From CAXBBB01 sp963793245 (GTDB lineage Bacteria; Bacteroidota; Rhodothermia; Rhodothermales; BA12), in the NCBI GenBank assembly GCA_963793245.1, contig CAWBZG010000003.1:124001-188000 (forward strand): 64,000 bases of DNA, given 5' to 3'. Position numbers and translations under genes: made by a program. The first letter of the stretch is position 1. Each line of letters starts with the position of its first letter. Below are positions 35,666-45,060 of the stretch, in pieces. The notes beneath the pieces are model-generated. The model did no database searches. It was not told the origin of the DNA and worked only from the letters and a program-made list of their open reading frames with translations.

Positions 35666-38548
35666 ATGCGACTCTCCCTCTTCCTTTCGCGCTGCCTTGC
35701 CGCCGCGATGCTGTGCGCGTTTGCTGCACTTCCCGCAGTGGCTCAGCAGGCCACCCTCTCGGGCACGATCACTGACGCAGGGGACGGCTCCCCGCTGCCC
35801 GGCGCAAACGTCATTCTCACCGTCCAAGGGCAAGCCGACGTCGCAGCAGGCGCCGCAACCAACATTAACGGCGAGTACAGCATCCGTGTCGCGCCCGGCA
35901 GCTATGTCGTCACCGTTCGCTACATCGGATACGGCGATCAGTCCGAAATCCTCACGCTGGCGGCAGGCCAGAGCCGCACGTACGACGTGGCTCTCGGAGC
36001 CGGCGCGTTCGACCTGAACGATGTCGTCGTCTCGGCGTCGCGTGCTCAGGAGCAGGTGCTCGACGCGCCCGCGAGTGTCAGCGTGATCGGCGTGGCTGAG
36101 TTGCAGCAGACCGTTTCGGCGAGCAGCATCACGGCGCTCCGCAACGAAGTCGGCGTCGACTACTCGCAGACCGGCGTCGACCGGCAGGAAGTGACGCTGC
36201 GTGGCTTCAACAACGCGTTCTCGGGATCGACGTTTGCACTCGTCGACTACCGCATCGGCGCGGTTCCCTCGCTCGGAGTCAACATCTACGGCATCATGCC
36301 GAACATGAGCAGCGACTTGGACCGCATCGAAGTCGTGCGCGGCCCCGGCTCGGCGCTGTACGGCCCCGGCGTCGACGCGGGCGTAATCCACTTCCTGACC
36401 AAAGACCCGTTCGGCTATCCCGGAACGAGCGTCGCCGTATCGGGCGGTGAGCGCTCGCTGTTCAGCTTCGAAGGACGCCACGCCGGTACGATCAACGGCA
36501 AACTCGGCTACAAAATCACCGGCCAGTTCGCGCGCGCCGACGACTGGCAGCTCAACGCGGGCGACTCGCTCGACGCGGCTCAGCTCAACGGCGACTTCGT
36601 CTACGCCGACCAGTCGCTCGCTCCTGACTTTCAGAACATCGATCCCACGACCGGACGCATTCTGCGCGAGCAGGACTACCAGAAAGTCAACGTCAACGGA
36701 CTGCTCCAGTACCGCATCCGCCCCGGCGTTACGCTGTCGGCCAACGCGGGCTATGCGGCGTACACCGGAACGGTCCTCTCGGGCATCGGCACGCTTCAGG
36801 CCGACAACTTCGGCTACACGTTCGGACAGGTGCGTCTGCAGGCGGGCAAGTTCTTCGCCCAGGCGTACATGAACCAGAACAGCGCGGGCGATAGCTACGT
36901 CTACGGCACAGGCTTGAAGGTTGTCGACAACGGTCGCCTTTACGTCGGTCAGATGCAGTACGACACCGACGTGATGGGCAGCCGCGTCATCGGCGGCATC
37001 GACGTGCGCGTCACGACGCCCGACACCGAGGGCACGATCCTCGGACGCAACGAGGACGACGACCAGATCGACCAGTACGGCGCCTACGCCCAGAGCACGA
37101 CGCCCATCGGCGACAAGCTCGACCTGACGCTGGCTGCACGTGGCGACTACAACAACATCGTCGACGACTTCCAGTTTAGCCCGCGCGCCGCTCTGGTGTT
37201 CAAGCCTGCCGCCGGGCAGTCCTTCCGCGCGACGTACAACCGCGCGTTCTCATCGCCCGGCACCAACTCGCTCTTCCTCGATATTCCGGGGCGCGTGACG
37301 CAGTTCAACGCAGACCAAGCGTTCGTACTCCAGGCACGTGGCGTCCGCGACGGCTTCACGTTCGACAACTTCCGATCGACCAACACCGCTCGATTCTATC
37401 TGCCCGTCCCAGGTCTCTTCGGTGGCAACTTTCCCGTCGATAGGATGCCGCTCGTAGGCATCTATGGCGCGGCAGCGCAGCTGGGTCTGGCTCAGGCGTT
37501 GGGCGCCGGAGCCGTACCGACGCTGCCCAACGGTCTCACGCTGAGTGCAGGCCAGCAGGGTCTGCTTGCGCAACTGCTCGGCTACACGGCGCAGAATGCC
37601 TCGCTTGGTTTGCAAGCGCAAACCTCGGCTGGCTACCTCGCCAAGCCCAACGTATCGGACGGCTCGTTCGACCGCGTCAATGGCCCGACTGATGTCGATC
37701 CGCTCAAGCAGTCGACGACCTCGACGTTCGAACTGGGCTACAAGGGTATCATCGGCGACAAGTTCTTGCTGGCCATCGACGGCTACTACACGCAGAAGAG
37801 CGACTTCATCGGTCCGCTCACTGTCGAGTCGCCGCTCGTCTATCTCGACCCGCAGCAACTCGGTCTCGACACGGGCACGCAGTTGGGCCAGCTCTTCGGC
37901 ACCACCAACGACGCGACGATTCAGGCGCTGCTCGGCGGCTTGCAGCAAGCGGGACTTCCGCCTGCCGTCGTTGCTCAGATCTTGGGTGGATTGGTCGCTG
38001 GTGCGCTTGCCACGACGCCCGTCGCCGCTGTTCAGCCGGATCAGGAAGTGCTCAACGGCTCCAGTAACGTCGGCGGATTCCTGACGTACCGCAACTTCGG
38101 CGAGGTCGATTTCTACGGTGTCGACGTAGCGATGCAGTATCTGGCCACGTCGAGCCTGACGCTCTTCGGAAACGTCTCGTACGTGACCGACGACTTCTTC
38201 GATAGCGAGGAGTTGGGCGAGGAAGCCGGTAGCGGTCTGAACGTGGCGCTCAACGCGACGCAGTTCAAAGCAAAGGCAGGCTTCTCGTACAGCGCGCCAC
38301 GCTCGTTCAGCGTGAACGCGTCGGGACGCTACGTCGAAGGATTTCCGGTTCTGTCGGGTCCCTACGTCGGCGATGTCGATTCGTACTTCCTGCTCGACCT
38401 GGGTGCAGGCTACGACCTGAGCAGCCTGACACCAGGCGCCCGCGTCGACCTGCTCGTCCAGAACGTGCTCGACAACGAACACCGCGAGTTCGTAGGCGCT
38501 CCGCAGTTGGGCCGCATGGCACTGCTCCGGGCGAGCTACACGTTCTGA
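35666..38548 (+). CDS. TonB-dependent outer-membrane receptor with carboxypeptidase-regulatory N-domain
   Basis: A 960-residue outer-membrane receptor. The start at 35666 gives the signal peptide (SLFLSRCLAAAMLCAFAAL). Next is a carboxypeptidase-regulatory-like domain (about 25-110, ATLSGTITDAGDGSPLPGAN), then the plug with DLDRIEVVRGPGSALYGPG and the barrel, ending in a C-terminal strand LGRMALLRASYTF, as usual for outer-membrane barrels. It takes up large ligands using TonB energy. No SusD partner lies next to it, so the ligand is not evident. A terminator follows at 38569. Confidence 0.93.
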   Translation: MRLSLFLSRCLAAAMLCAFAALPAVAQQATLSGTITDAGDGSPLPGANVILTVQGQADVAAGAATNINGEYSIRVAPGSYVVTVRYIGYGDQSEILTLAAGQSRTYDVALGAGAFDLNDVVVSASRAQEQVLDAPASVSVIGVAELQQTVSASSITALRNEVGVDYSQTGVDRQEVTLRGFNNAFSGSTFALVDYRIGAVPSLGVNIYGIMPNMSSDLDRIEVVRGPGSALYGPGVDAGVIHFLTKDPFGYPGTSVAVSGGERSLFSFEGRHAGTINGKLGYKITGQFARADDWQLNAGDSLDAAQLNGDFVYADQSLAPDFQNIDPTTGRILREQDYQKVNVNGLLQYRIRPGVTLSANAGYAAYTGTVLSGIGTLQADNFGYTFGQVRLQAGKFFAQAYMNQNSAGDSYVYGTGLKVVDNGRLYVGQMQYDTDVMGSRVIGGIDVRVTTPDTEGTILGRNEDDDQIDQYGAYAQSTTPIGDKLDLTLAARGDYNNIVDDFQFSPRAALVFKPAAGQSFRATYNRAFSSPGTNSLFLDIPGRVTQFNADQAFVLQARGVRDGFTFDNFRSTNTARFYLPVPGLFGGNFPVDRMPLVGIYGAAAQLGLAQALGAGAVPTLPNGLTLSAGQQGLLAQLLGYTAQNASLGLQAQTSAGYLAKPNVSDGSFDRVNGPTDVDPLKQSTTSTFELGYKGIIGDKFLLAIDGYYTQKSDFIGPLTVESPLVYLDPQQLGLDTGTQLGQLFGTTNDATIQALLGGLQQAGLPPAVVAQILGGLVAGALATTPVAAVQPDQEVLNGSSNVGGFLTYRNFGEVDFYGVDVAMQYLATSSLTLFGNVSYVTDDFFDSEELGEEAGSGLNVALNATQFKAKAGFSYSAPRSFSVNASGRYVEGFPVLSGPYVGDVDSYFLLDLGAGYDLSSLTPGARVDLLVQNVLDNEHREFVGAPQLGRMALLRASYTF

Positions 38549-38568
38549 TCGTCCGCTCGTGATTCTGC

Positions 38569-38598
38569 GCGGCGCCTTGGCTTTGGTCGGGGCGCCGC
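38569..38598 (+). terminator. Terminator of the TonB receptor gene
   Basis: GCGGCGCC and GGCGCCGC form an 8-bp stem over a 14-nt loop, followed by GTTTGCGTTTT. It begins 21 bp after the stop. Confidence 0.65.
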
Positions 38599-38653
38599 GT
38601 TTGCGTTTTGGGCGACGGCTGCTGCTGGCGCGTCGACGGGCGGTAGGGTGTAA

Positions 38654-38677
38654 AAGGGCGATTCATGAATCGCCCTT
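38654..38677. repeat. 24-bp palindrome with CATG centre (copy 4)
   Basis: The core is GGGCGATTCATGAATCGCCC, extended by AA and TT to 24 bp. It lies 24 bp past the 3' end of the dynamin-like gene, between two convergent genes. Arms differ from the other copies. Confidence 0.8.
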
Positions 38678-38700
38678 ACGTCAAGGTGTGTCGGTGCGAG

Positions 38701-40464
38701 CTAGATCGTGGGTTCGCCTAGCTCGGCGGTCACGTCGGCGCGTAGGGTTGCGAGGTCGTCGGTGATGGCGGCGTGCAGCGCGCGGGCTTCGGCCAGAGCG
38801 TCGCGCTCGCGGTGGACAAAGGCGGTGTACGGTTCGGCGGCTTCGTCGACTTGGCCGAGGACGCGGTCGGCTTCGTCGGAAAACGAGCGGGCTAGGGCGT
38901 CGCGCAGGCCCGTCCGAAGCTTGTCGACTTGCTCGCGAAACTCGGCGATGGCGCGCTTGCGCTGCGTGGGGAGCACGAACAGGCCCGCAGCGGCGATGGT
39001 GACGCCGGTCGCCAGCCCCAAGCCGCCGAACACGTCGGCTGTCGTTGCGGCGACGAGGACCGTTCCGAGCACGCCCAGGCCGACGGCGGCGGCTTCGGCG
39101 CCCAGGAAGACGGTTGCCGCATCGCGCGCGGTTTCGAGCAGTCGGCGGGCTTCCTCTTGCAGGTCGAATGTCTCGATTTTGCGCTCGGCCTCGCGCATCA
39201 CGCCCGCGACGACCGATGAGCGCCCCGGTAGGTTGGCCACCCGAGGAGCCGCGCCCTGTCCGGCTTCCCTCACGCGCTCGGCGAATTCGGAAAACACCTG
39301 CTCGCGCAGTCTGAGCGCCTGCTCCAAGATCCGGTCGACGCCGTCCGAGACGTGCTCTTCGATCTGCCGATCCGTCTGCCGCACGACTTGGCGCGCGAAC
39401 TCCTCCTTGAACGCGTCCTTGTCGCGCAGCAGTTTGAGGCCCGAGACGCGGATCGTGTTGTCCAAGAACTTGACGCCTCTGCGCTCCATCTCGGATAGCA
39501 GTCCGTCGATCTCGCCCAGCGGCCCTTGGGCAAACGCGGAGAGGTCGGCTTTGGCTTCGGACTGGCGGCGAGCGAGCAGGTCGAGATTGGCTTCGTCGCG
39601 GCTGAGCACGTCGGCGCGTGCGTCCAACCGCTCCTCAACGGCGGCAACGAGCTTTTCGGACGCGTCGAGCGGCGCGTGCAGTTTGAGGGCGAGCAGGTCG
39701 CGCCCGGTCAGCGTCTCGAACACGAACCGCTCGAACGGCGCAAACCGGCTGGCTTCCATCAGGTCGGCGCGTGCTTTGGGCGAGCGGACCATTTTGGCGT
39801 CGAACGCCTCGCGCGCGCTGACGGGAAACACCTGGGGACGGATGCCGACGCGCTCGAACGCGCCGTCCTGAATGTGTGCGATGACCGTTCGCACGTCGGA
39901 TTCGCTCTGAGCGAGATCGGCTTTGTTGAGCACGAAGACCAACCGCCGCCCCCAATCGTCGCGGATGAACTCCAAAAACTTGCCCTCGGTCTCGGTCAGC
40001 GGGCGATCGTATGAGGTGACGAACAGCACCAGGTCGCTGCGCGGGATAAACCGCTCGGTAATCTCCTGATGCTGCCGGACGATGGAGTTGGTGCCCGGCG
40101 TGTCGACCAGCGCCAGCGTTTTCAGCACGTCTGCGGGGTAGCGGCGCTCGACCAGAAACTCGGTCAGTTGGCGCTCCATCTCCTCCTCGCCGTAACGCAG
40201 GATCGTGACCTTGGCCGTCGTCGGAATCGGCCCCTCGGCCATCAGCTTCTCGCCGAACAGCGCGTTGACGACCGAACTCTTGCCCGCGTTGAACTCCCCC
40301 ACGACGACGACCAGAAACAGCGCGTCCAACCCCTCGGCGATTTCGCTCAGTCGCTCGGCTGACTCGTCGAGCGATTGGGTGTGGTCAAGCAGCGTGCGCA
40401 GTCGACCGAGAAACGCGCGCTCGCGGCGCACCAGGTCTTCGGCTTCGGGAGAGAGCAGGTCCAT
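38701..40464 (-). CDS. Bacterial dynamin-like GTPase
   Basis: A 587-residue GTPase. The G domain shows P-loop GEFNAGKSSVVNALFG (about 56), switch Thr in GPIPTTAKVT, DTPGTNSIV (about 118) and NKAD (about 176). Then a long helical stalk and a hydrophobic hairpin or paddle near the C-terminus (AAAVGLGVLGTVLVAATTAD, then GLATGVTIAAAGLFVLP), followed by a last coiled-coil. Bacterial dynamin-like proteins bind and remodel or repair membranes; some protect against phage or membrane stress. No second dynamin gene sits next to it, although pairs are common. It starts 80 bp from the end of the HtrA gene. Confidence 0.92.
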   Translation of the reverse strand: MDLLSPEAEDLVRRERAFLGRLRTLLDHTQSLDESAERLSEIAEGLDALFLVVVVGEFNAGKSSVVNALFGEKLMAEGPIPTTAKVTILRYGEEEMERQLTEFLVERRYPADVLKTLALVDTPGTNSIVRQHQEITERFIPRSDLVLFVTSYDRPLTETEGKFLEFIRDDWGRRLVFVLNKADLAQSESDVRTVIAHIQDGAFERVGIRPQVFPVSAREAFDAKMVRSPKARADLMEASRFAPFERFVFETLTGRDLLALKLHAPLDASEKLVAAVEERLDARADVLSRDEANLDLLARRQSEAKADLSAFAQGPLGEIDGLLSEMERRGVKFLDNTIRVSGLKLLRDKDAFKEEFARQVVRQTDRQIEEHVSDGVDRILEQALRLREQVFSEFAERVREAGQGAAPRVANLPGRSSVVAGVMREAERKIETFDLQEEARRLLETARDAATVFLGAEAAAVGLGVLGTVLVAATTADVFGGLGLATGVTIAAAGLFVLPTQRKRAIAEFREQVDKLRTGLRDALARSFSDEADRVLGQVDEAAEPYTAFVHRERDALAEARALHAAITDDLATLRADVTAELGEPTI

Positions 40465-40543
40465 GCGCGGCGTGGGAAGTGTCGACTAGCGACACGCGCG
40501 GCACGGGCGCGGTTTCCTGCCGACGGCATCGGCACGTTGCGGT

Positions 40544-42091
40544 CTAGCGGACGCCCGGCTCGATCTCGTAGAATGCCGTCGTCTTGTCGCGGCGGCGGAC
40601 GTGCAGCAGCAGCGGATCGGCTGGATTCAATCCGCTCAGCACGTCAAAGGCCTGAGCGCCTGACGTAACCGGCTGATCTTCTATGGCGACCAGCACGCCG
40701 CCCTCGGGGACTCCGGCGAAGTCGGCGGGCGTGCCCTGCTCGACATAGGCTAGAAATGCGCCTGCTTCGACGCCAAACGCCTCCAGTTCGGCGGGCGTCA
40801 GGTCGCGCAGGGCGATACCGAGTGGCCCAGTCTCCACATCTTCGGGAGCCGAGTACACGTCGGGCGAGAGCAGGTCGGGCGCGCCTGGTGGCAAGTCGTC
40901 CATCCACAGCGATGCGGCAGGGTCGGTCGGCGAAACGAGGGGGACTTGAAATGTCTCCTCCCTCTCTCCTCGACGGATGCTCAGTTCGACCACGTCACCC
41001 GCGCGGAAGCGGGCGACGGCGCTCTGCAACTCGTTGATCTCGTTGACCGGACGAGCGCCGACGGTCAGTACGACGTCGCCCGGGCGCAGGCCGGATTGGT
41101 ACGCGCTGCTTCCGCTCGGCACGCGCCGCAGCAGCACGCCGCGCACGTCGGTCATGCCCAGACGCGCCGCCATTCGGGGGCTGACGTTACCGAGCGTGAC
41201 GCCCAGAAAGCCGCGCGACACCTGCCCGCTCTCGATCAAGTCGGTCGCGATGCGCAGGGCTAGGTTGCTCGGGACGGCGAATCCATAGCCTTCGTACGAC
41301 CCACTCTCGGTCGCAATCGCCGTCGCGATGCCGACGAGTTCGCCGGTCAGACTGACGAGGGCGCCGCCGCTGTTGCCTGGGTTGATCGCCGCGTCGGTCT
41401 GGATAAAGTCTTCGATGGGGTAGGGCGCTTCGATCACGCCGACCTGCCGCGCCAGCGCGCTCACGATGCCGAGCGTAACGGTCGACGTGAGCTTGAACGG
41501 GTTGCCGACGGCCATCACCCAGTCGCCGACGCGCAGTTGGTCTGAGTCCCCGATGGGCAGCGTCGGCAGGTTGGTCGCATTCTCCAAACGCACGACTGCC
41601 AGATCCGTCGAGCGGTCGATGCCGACGACGCTCGCCTCGAACTGACGCCGATCCGACAGCGTCACGCTCAGCCTACGCGCGCCGTCGACGACGTGCTGGT
41701 TGGTGAGCACGTAGCCGTCCGCCGACACGATCACGCCCGAGCCAATCGACTGGGGCACCATAGGCCCCTCGTCTCGCCGAAACCGCCGCAGAAAACCACT
41801 GCTGCTCCCGCTCTCGACTTCGATGTAGACGACCGCCGCCTGAGCCGCCTGCGATACGACGCGAAACCGCTCGCTCAAACTCGACAACTCTTCCGCAGCC
41901 GGAATCCGCGCCACCTGCGCCGACGTGTCGAGTGCCGACAGATCACCGGGATCGCTCGCCATCCGAGCCGGGAGTACCACCTGAGGCGCCGCCGCCGGAC
42001 GCAGCCACAACGTCGCCAGCACGCCGACGAGTAAACCGACGATCAGCAGGCCCAGCGCGGCGAGCGTGTAGAAGCGTCGGTCTTTGGTCAT
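40544..42091 (-). CDS. HtrA-type periplasmic serine protease, membrane-anchored, two PDZ domains
   Basis: A 515-residue protein. The start at 42091 gives one N-terminal membrane helix (TLAALGLLIVGLLVGVLATL). The trypsin-like domain has His133 (LTNQHVVDG), Asp163 (RSTDLAVV) and Ser241 (NPGNSGGALV). Two PDZ domains follow: the first near LGVTLGNVSPRMAARLGMTD, the second near PLGIALRDLTPAELEAFGVE. It should degrade or hold misfolded envelope proteins. A 117-bp mobile-like element lies 7 bp before the start codon and so occupies the promoter region. The terminal sequence ends cleanly. Confidence 0.94.
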   Translation of the reverse strand: MTKDRRFYTLAALGLLIVGLLVGVLATLWLRPAAAPQVVLPARMASDPGDLSALDTSAQVARIPAAEELSSLSERFRVVSQAAQAAVVYIEVESGSSSGFLRRFRRDEGPMVPQSIGSGVIVSADGYVLTNQHVVDGARRLSVTLSDRRQFEASVVGIDRSTDLAVVRLENATNLPTLPIGDSDQLRVGDWVMAVGNPFKLTSTVTLGIVSALARQVGVIEAPYPIEDFIQTDAAINPGNSGGALVSLTGELVGIATAIATESGSYEGYGFAVPSNLALRIATDLIESGQVSRGFLGVTLGNVSPRMAARLGMTDVRGVLLRRVPSGSSAYQSGLRPGDVVLTVGARPVNEINELQSAVARFRAGDVVELSIRRGEREETFQVPLVSPTDPAASLWMDDLPPGAPDLLSPDVYSAPEDVETGPLGIALRDLTPAELEAFGVEAGAFLAYVEQGTPADFAGVPEGGVLVAIEDQPVTSGAQAFDVLSGLNPADPLLLHVRRRDKTTAFYEIEPGVR

Positions 42092-42097
42092 AGCGTC

Positions 42098-42214
42098 AGA
42101 GACTGTTTGGTGAAGGTGGCGGAAGGCGAGAGCGAGCGCGGGAAGCGACTCGCAAGGCGCGCGAAACGGTTTTCGAGCCGCTCGCAGCCCCGCAGCTTTC
42201 GCCAAACAGTCTCT
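42098..42214. mobile_element. MITE-like element with 13-bp (17 with one mismatch) terminal inverted repeats
   Basis: AGAGACTGTTTGG (42098-42110) and CCAAACAGTCTCT (42202-42214) are a perfect inverted pair; the match extends to AGAGACTGTTTGGYGAA. Between them are 91 bp without an ORF but with inverted parts of their own. Ends of this form (GAGACTGTTT) are common in IS-type elements. No clear target-site duplication. It stands immediately upstream of the HtrA start. Confidence 0.6.
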
Positions 42215-42381
42215 CAAGGTAGCACAAACCTACGCCTAGACGTTCTCCACGTTGTGTGACTTGTGGAAGGTCGCCTCCGAACTGCGGCATTCCGCGTCGC
42301 ACCTCGCTTTGTCTGTCTGCTTTGCTCTCTCGTTGGAGAGAAAGGCGGTGTGATGTACCGAAAGCCAGGAGGATCGGACGG
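42215..42381. other. Gap between the SDR gene and the MITE-like element
   Basis: About 170 bp with no ORF. It should contain the promoter of the HtrA gene or leader, but no motif was clear. Confidence 0.3.
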
Positions 42382-43167
42382 TTAAGCGTCTCCGTCTCGT
42401 GCAATACGCGATGCGCCGCTTTGGGCTGTCGGCGTGAGGATGATGTCGGCGATGTTCACGTGGGGCGGGCGCGTCAGAGCGTAGAGGACGGCATCGGCCA
42501 CATCATCGGCGGTGAGCGCTTGGACACCTGCGTACACCTGGGCGGCTCGGGCTTCGTCGCCTCCGAAGCGAACGAGGCTGAAGTCGGTCTCCACCATTCC
42601 GGGGTCGACGGACGTGACGCGGATGCCCATGCCGTGTACGTCGTGCTTGATGCCCTTGGCGAGTGCGGCGACGGCGTGCTTGGTGGCGCAGTACGTCGTT
42701 CCGCCGGGATAGACTTCGTGGCCTGCTGTAGAACCGATGGTAACGACGTGGCCCTTGCCGCGAGCGATCATGCCAGGCAACACGGCGCGCGTAGCGTAGA
42801 GGATACCCTTGACGTTGGTGTCGACCATAGCGTCAAGGTCGGCGACGGGCGTTTCGTGCATCGGGGCGAGTCCTCGCGCGAGTCCGGCGTTGTTGATCAG
42901 CCCATCGATGGCTTGCCACGCCGGGGGCAGTCCGCTGACGGCAGCTTCGACGGCGTGGGCGTCGCGCACATCGAGCGAGAGCGTGTAGGCCTCGGCTCCG
43001 TGCGTGTCCATCAGCCAGTCGGCTAGCGCCTTGAGCCGGTCGCTGCGCCTGGCGACGAGGATCGTGCGCGCTCCGGCGGCTCCGAGTGCCCGCGCGCACG
43101 CTTCGCCAATGCCGGACGACGCGCCGGTGATCAGGTGGGTTTGTCCGCAGAGATTGGGCAGGGGCAT
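42382..43167 (-). CDS. Short-chain dehydrogenase/reductase (YdfG-like)
   Basis: A 261-residue cytosolic oxidoreductase of the classical SDR type. The cofactor motif is LITGASSGIGEACARALG (residues 12-29), with ARRSDRL suggesting NADP(H) preference. NNAGLARGLAP is the next conserved site, and the catalytic set is Ser in GSTAGHEV, Tyr in YCATKHAV and Lys three residues on. The VDPGMVETDFSLVRF segment fits YdfG-type enzymes that reduce 3-hydroxy acids or small carbonyls. The true substrate is unknown. It is transcribed alone, divergent from the choice-of-anchor-B gene. Confidence 0.93.
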   Translation of the reverse strand: MPLPNLCGQTHLITGASSGIGEACARALGAAGARTILVARRSDRLKALADWLMDTHGAEAYTLSLDVRDAHAVEAAVSGLPPAWQAIDGLINNAGLARGLAPMHETPVADLDAMVDTNVKGILYATRAVLPGMIARGKGHVVTIGSTAGHEVYPGGTTYCATKHAVAALAKGIKHDVHGMGIRVTSVDPGMVETDFSLVRFGGDEARAAQVYAGVQALTADDVADAVLYALTRPPHVNIADIILTPTAQSGASRIARDGDA

Positions 43168-43227
43168 GGCGTGCGAGGAATCGTTACGGAAAGCTACGCA
43201 CGCATCAAGTTGAGACAGAAGCTCACC

Positions 43228-43253
43228 TTGCGCGTTGACCTGGTATACTTTTG
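43228..43253 (+). promoter_or_regulatory. Bacteroidota-type promoter for the choice-of-anchor-B gene
   Basis: TTG at 43228-43230, 15 bases, then TACTTTTG at 43246-43253, which fits the -7 consensus TAnnTTTG exactly. It is 70 bp before the ATG. Confidence 0.55.
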
Positions 43254-43323
43254 TGCCTGTTGGACTTAGCGAAAACGCTCTTCTGGCACGTACTTTTCCC
43301 CACTTCTTTCTTTCCTCTCTCGC

Positions 43324-44970
43324 ATGCGCCTCTCCTTCTTACTCGTCTTCTGCCTCGCTGCAGCCCCTGTATGGGCGCAGGATCTGTCTATTCAGGAAGA
43401 GCTTCCCCACCACCCGACCGTCACCGTCTCGTCGGCGAAGTCGAACAGTGCGATGACGGCTATCCTCGGTGCACGTGCTGCGTGTATCAACGGCGTGGCC
43501 GCGTCGACGTATCCGTGCAAGGACGTCGACCTGATGAGCTTCTTGCCGATCGCCGACATGGGCGGAACGGCGATCCAAGGCAGCACGAGTGGAAATTCAG
43601 TCGGCTTGGCGGACATTTGGGGTTGGACGGATCCCGATACGGGTCGTGAATACGCCATCGTGTGCCGACAGGACGGCACGGCGTTCGTCGACGTAACCGA
43701 TGCTGAGAACCCCGTTTTCTTGGGCGTCATGTTCCAGCCGGACGGCGCGCGTCCCAACGTGTGGCGCGATGTCAAAACGTATGGCAACCACGCCTTCGTA
43801 GTTGGCGACAACACGGGCAATCACGGGATGCAGGTGTTCGACCTGACGCGTCTGCGTGGCCTCTCGCCCGACCCCAACCGCACGTTCGACTCGGACGCCC
43901 GCTATACGGGTATCACCGAGGCGCACAACATCGTCATCAGCCCCGAGACCGGACTCGCCATCGCTGTCGGAACGGACCGCGGGCAGATCGACCCCACGTG
44001 CGGGAGCGGCTTCCACCTGATCGACGTGCGTAATCCGGTCGACCCTCAGTTCATCACGTGCTACACCAACGGCGAGACGGGGCGCAACGGAACGGGCTAC
44101 GTCCATGACGCACAGTGCGTGATTTACGATGGCCCCGATACGCGCTACACTGGACGCGAGATTTGCATCGGCCTGAACGAGACCGCCGTTGACATCGTCG
44201 ACGTGACGGACCGCCAGAACCTGGAGAGCCTGGGCATCTTGAAGTATCCCAACACGGCGTACACGCACCAGGGATGGCTGAGCGAAGACCATCGCTACCT
44301 CTTCGTCGACGACGAACTGGACGAGCGCAACGGCTTAGTCGCGCGAACGCGGACGCTCGTAATCGATCTCGAGAAGCTAGACGAACCCGTCTTGATCAAC
44401 CAGCACCTCGGAGCCGCCGAAGCCATCGATCACAACCAGTACACACGCGACGGATACAGCTTCCAGGCCAACTACTCGTCCGGCCTGCGCATCCTCGACG
44501 TGCGTGATCCTGAGAACCTCGTCGAGGTCGCCTTCTTCGACAACTTCCCTTCGTTCGACGACAACCGTGCATTCGACGGCGCATGGAGCAGCTATCCGTA
44601 CTTCAAGAGCGGAAACGTCATCATCAGCGGCATCGACGAAGGCCTGTTCGTCGTTCGCCCAACGGCACTGTCGACTTCGACGGCGTACGTCGGCGCTCCG
44701 ATGCCCGACACGTTCGGCCTGAGCCTCGACGGTGGACAACCCGTCCGTGGCGACGCCCGCGTCACCCTGCAGCTTCCCACCGACGCCCTAGTCGATGCTG
44801 CACTCTACGACGTTATGGGTCGCCAGATCGCCCAGGTCGAGAGAAGCACCCGCTCGGCAGGCGTCCACCCGCTCGACGTGCCGACCGAACGCCTAGCATC
44901 CGGTGTCTACTTCCTCCGCGTGCAGGCAGGCGACGCGGTCCAGACGCTGCGATTGGTGCGCGTGCGGTAA
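43324..44970 (+). CDS. Choice-of-anchor-B family secreted protein with C-terminal sorting domain
   Basis: A 548-residue exported protein with a signal peptide (MRLSFLLVFCLAAAPVWA). The body has repeated segments with conserved VD/DVTDAENPVFLGVM and VDIVDVTDRQNLESLGIL, the LVIVD-type repeats of the family, plus RHYLFVDDELDE-like strands. It ends in a C-terminal domain with LYDVMGRQIAQV and LASGVYFLRVQAG, typical of type IX secretion sorting domains. Its ligand or role is unknown; family members are surface proteins in marine bacteria. It has its own promoter and a terminator after it. Confidence 0.9.
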   Translation: MRLSFLLVFCLAAAPVWAQDLSIQEELPHHPTVTVSSAKSNSAMTAILGARAACINGVAASTYPCKDVDLMSFLPIADMGGTAIQGSTSGNSVGLADIWGWTDPDTGREYAIVCRQDGTAFVDVTDAENPVFLGVMFQPDGARPNVWRDVKTYGNHAFVVGDNTGNHGMQVFDLTRLRGLSPDPNRTFDSDARYTGITEAHNIVISPETGLAIAVGTDRGQIDPTCGSGFHLIDVRNPVDPQFITCYTNGETGRNGTGYVHDAQCVIYDGPDTRYTGREICIGLNETAVDIVDVTDRQNLESLGILKYPNTAYTHQGWLSEDHRYLFVDDELDERNGLVARTRTLVIDLEKLDEPVLINQHLGAAEAIDHNQYTRDGYSFQANYSSGLRILDVRDPENLVEVAFFDNFPSFDDNRAFDGAWSSYPYFKSGNVIISGIDEGLFVVRPTALSTSTAYVGAPMPDTFGLSLDGGQPVRGDARVTLQLPTDALVDAALYDVMGRQIAQVERSTRSAGVHPLDVPTERLASGVYFLRVQAGDAVQTLRLVRVR

Positions 44971-45019
44971 CGGCAGGTCGATTCGGTTGCCAGCAGAACA
45001 GGCAGCCCATCCAGATTTC

Positions 45020-45056
45020 AAAACAGAGCGGTCGGTTACGTCGATCGCTCTGTTTT
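45020..45056. terminator. Bidirectional terminator
   Basis: AAAACAGAGCG and CGCTCTGTTTT form an 11-bp perfect stem with a 15-nt loop and A/T runs on both sides, between two convergent genes (stop at 44970 and end of the DCC gene at 45061). Confidence 0.85.
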
Positions 45057-45060
45057 TGCG

